13,956 nucleotides of DNA from an uncultured bacterium. Lineage in GTDB: Bacteria > Bacteroidota > Bacteroidia > Bacteroidales > Paludibacteraceae. The notes under the pieces are model-generated. The model had not been told where the DNA came from and ran no database searches. It saw only the letters and a list, made by a program, of their open reading frames with translations. Below, piece after piece: positions 12,839-13,956 of this stretch. Each line of letters opens with the position of its first letter. Within the stretch, counting starts at the first letter, position 1. The translations under genes and the position numbers were made by a program. The DNA lies in NCBI GenBank assembly GCA_946183755.1, contig CAMHCZ010000031.1, positions 1 through 13,956 of the forward strand, in the 5' to 3' direction.

Positions 12839-13956
12839 ATGAAACTCAACATAGGAAAGAGCCTGATGCTTGCCGCAGCGTGTCTGACAGCGGTGTGCGC
12901 CGGCTCGCAGGAACTGTACAGGTCGGTGCCGCAGTCGCCGTACACATTTTACTATAGTATATCGAACGAGGAGGCAGCTACATTCTTCGCCGACCCTCAG
13001 CCGCAGAAAATCTACCCTTTGCTGCACACCAAAACGGACTCTGTGCTGACGGCGCTGTCGGCAGACCCGAAGCTGCCTAACGGACATTACATAAAAGTAG
13101 GCACAAGGGCAAACAAGGTTTACGCAGATGTGATGACGGTGCAGCACTTCTTCCCATACATCTTCAACAACGGCAATGAACTGATGGTCCGTGTGCTGGA
13201 CACGCTTGGGCAGAACATCGCCACGGCTGAGGTTTATGCCGGAAAGTCGCGTCTGAAGTACGACAAGAAAATGCAGCTCTACACGCTCCCGAAGGCAAAG
13301 AACGGACTGCTGCTGATTCGCCACGACGGGCTCGACGCTTATTACAAGCTCTACAATTCGCTGGCGGCGCGCAAGGCAGAGAACGAGCCTCTGTACATCG
13401 TCAACGGCAAAGTGTCGTCCGACATCAGACGGATACCGCCGTCGGAGGTCACTTCCATCAACGTGCTTGCGGGCGACGACGCTATAGCCGCGTACGGCAG
13501 CAAGGGCGCTAACGGAGTGGTGGTGATAACGACCAATGCCGGTTACCGTCCGGTGGAGATAAGCAAGGCGGCTGAGCCATACTTCTTCGCGGTGACATCG
13601 AAGCCCAAGTACCGTCCTAACGACACGGTGCGATTCAAGTTCTACCTCTTGGACAGCCGTAAGCGTTTCGTGCGCGACTCGGTGAACGTGTATGTGTCGC
13701 AGAACTCCAGAAGGAAAGTCATGACGATTTCGCCATACGCGCCGGGATTCTACACCGGCAGCTTTGTGCTGGACGACTCGCTCGAACTGCGCCTCGACCA
13801 GCCGGTTGCGCTTGAGGTGACTAAAGCGACCGACCCTAAGCAGAAGGCCAAGTACGAGAATCTCTTTATCTATGAGGATTATGAACTGAAGTCGTCGAGC
13901 CTTTCGCTGCGGCTGGATAATGAGAAGCAACACTATGGCGACTCCTTGATAGCCTA
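12839..13956 (+). CDS. Exported alpha-2-macroglobulin-like protein with TonB-plug-like segment (partial, 5' end)
   Basis: The frame opens at ATG 12839 and stays open for 372 codons to the right edge, so the C-terminus is missing. A signal peptide covers roughly residues 1-23 (KSLMLAAACLTAVCAGS). A beta-rich segment at 113-170 resembles a carboxypeptidase-regulatory or macroglobulin fold. Residues 184-232 (PLYIVNGKV, then AYGSKGANGVVVITT) closely match the plug motif of SusC-type TonB-dependent receptors. Residues 255-347 (KPKYRPNDTVRFKFYLLDS) are an MG2-type macroglobulin domain, and a second similar repeat begins near 351. No receptor barrel is visible. The likely location is the periplasm or outer membrane. 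Such proteins may act as surface scaffolds or protease traps; the function is not known. Confidence 0.8.
   Translation, partial: MKLNIGKSLMLAAACLTAVCAGSQELYRSVPQSPYTFYYSISNEEAATFFADPQPQKIYPLLHTKTDSVLTALSADPKLPNGHYIKVGTRANKVYADVMTVQHFFPYIFNNGNELMVRVLDTLGQNIATAEVYAGKSRLKYDKKMQLYTLPKAKNGLLLIRHDGLDAYYKLYNSLAARKAENEPLYIVNGKVSSDIRRIPPSEVTSINVLAGDDAIAAYGSKGANGVVVITTNAGYRPVEISKAAEPYFFAVTSKPKYRPNDTVRFKFYLLDSRKRFVRDSVNVYVSQNSRRKVMTISPYAPGFYTGSFVLDDSLELRLDQPVALEVTKATDPKQKAKYENLFIYEDYELKSSSLSLRLDNEKQHYGDSLIA

Noticed and set aside
12182..13933. A 583-codon minus-strand open frame antisense to pdxT and the gene at 12839
   Set aside because: It overlaps two convincingly coding plus-strand genes and a terminator. 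The predicted protein is rich in Arg, His and Val with no recognisable motif, as expected of an antisense shadow frame in GC-rich codons.
1..13956. CRISPR arrays, insertion sequences, attachment sites or prophage genes
   Set aside because: I saw no regularly spaced repeats, transposase or integrase motifs, or duplicated ends next to the tRNA gene.

Overview
The window looks like a chromosomal segment from a member of the Bacteroidota, most likely order Bacteroidales. Three things point there. Several start sites are preceded by the Bacteroidota promoter signature TAnnTTTG, and the tRNA-Cys promoter matches the full TTTG-N19-TAnnTTTG form. One secreted protein ends in a tail like the type IX secretion sorting domain. 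One protein joins a SusC/TonB-plug-like segment to alpha-2-macroglobulin-like repeats. I cannot place it to genus.

Layout. Positions 1-410 are mostly non-coding: the possible last codons of a membrane protein, two hairpins, a short ORF remnant and a terminator. Positions 411-4536 (minus) hold a tight four-gene operon in the order DUF5063 protein, ribonuclease D-like exonuclease, RlmI-like 23S rRNA methyltransferase, prfC (release factor 3). tRNA-Cys(GCA) lies just upstream with its own promoter and terminator. Positions 4783-8907 (minus) hold a secreted hypothetical protein, a long-chain acyl-CoA synthetase and peptidase T. Positions 9106-9921 (plus) encode a gluconate 5-dehydrogenase-type SDR. 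Positions 9981-12673 form a vitamin B6 module, and 12839 to the right edge is the start of a large alpha-2-macroglobulin-like protein.

The most interesting part is the B6 module. pdxS and pdxT encode the two-subunit PLP synthase, with the pdxS stop directly abutting the pdxT start (TAAATG). Divergent from them is a 366-residue protein that fuses a ThiD/pyridoxal-kinase-like ribokinase-fold domain to a C-terminal AraC-type DNA-binding domain. In a gapless alignment from memory to ThiD, the substrate-side N-terminal glycine-rich region is kept but the catalytic GTGC loop reads GVSG and the DPVM motif reads APKI. The simplest reading is a kinase that has lost catalysis and become a ligand sensor controlling B6 synthesis. 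The 164-bp divergent intergenic region carries inverted and direct repeats (TGACAAAAA/TTTTTGTCA, TAGTTnnTTnTC-like) upstream of a plausible pdxS promoter, as expected for such a regulator. Near-identical terminators (AAGGCATCG...CGGTGCCTTTTTT) bracket the module.

The remaining genes are ordinary housekeeping or accessory genes. All functional calls rest on reading motifs by eye; no database search was run.
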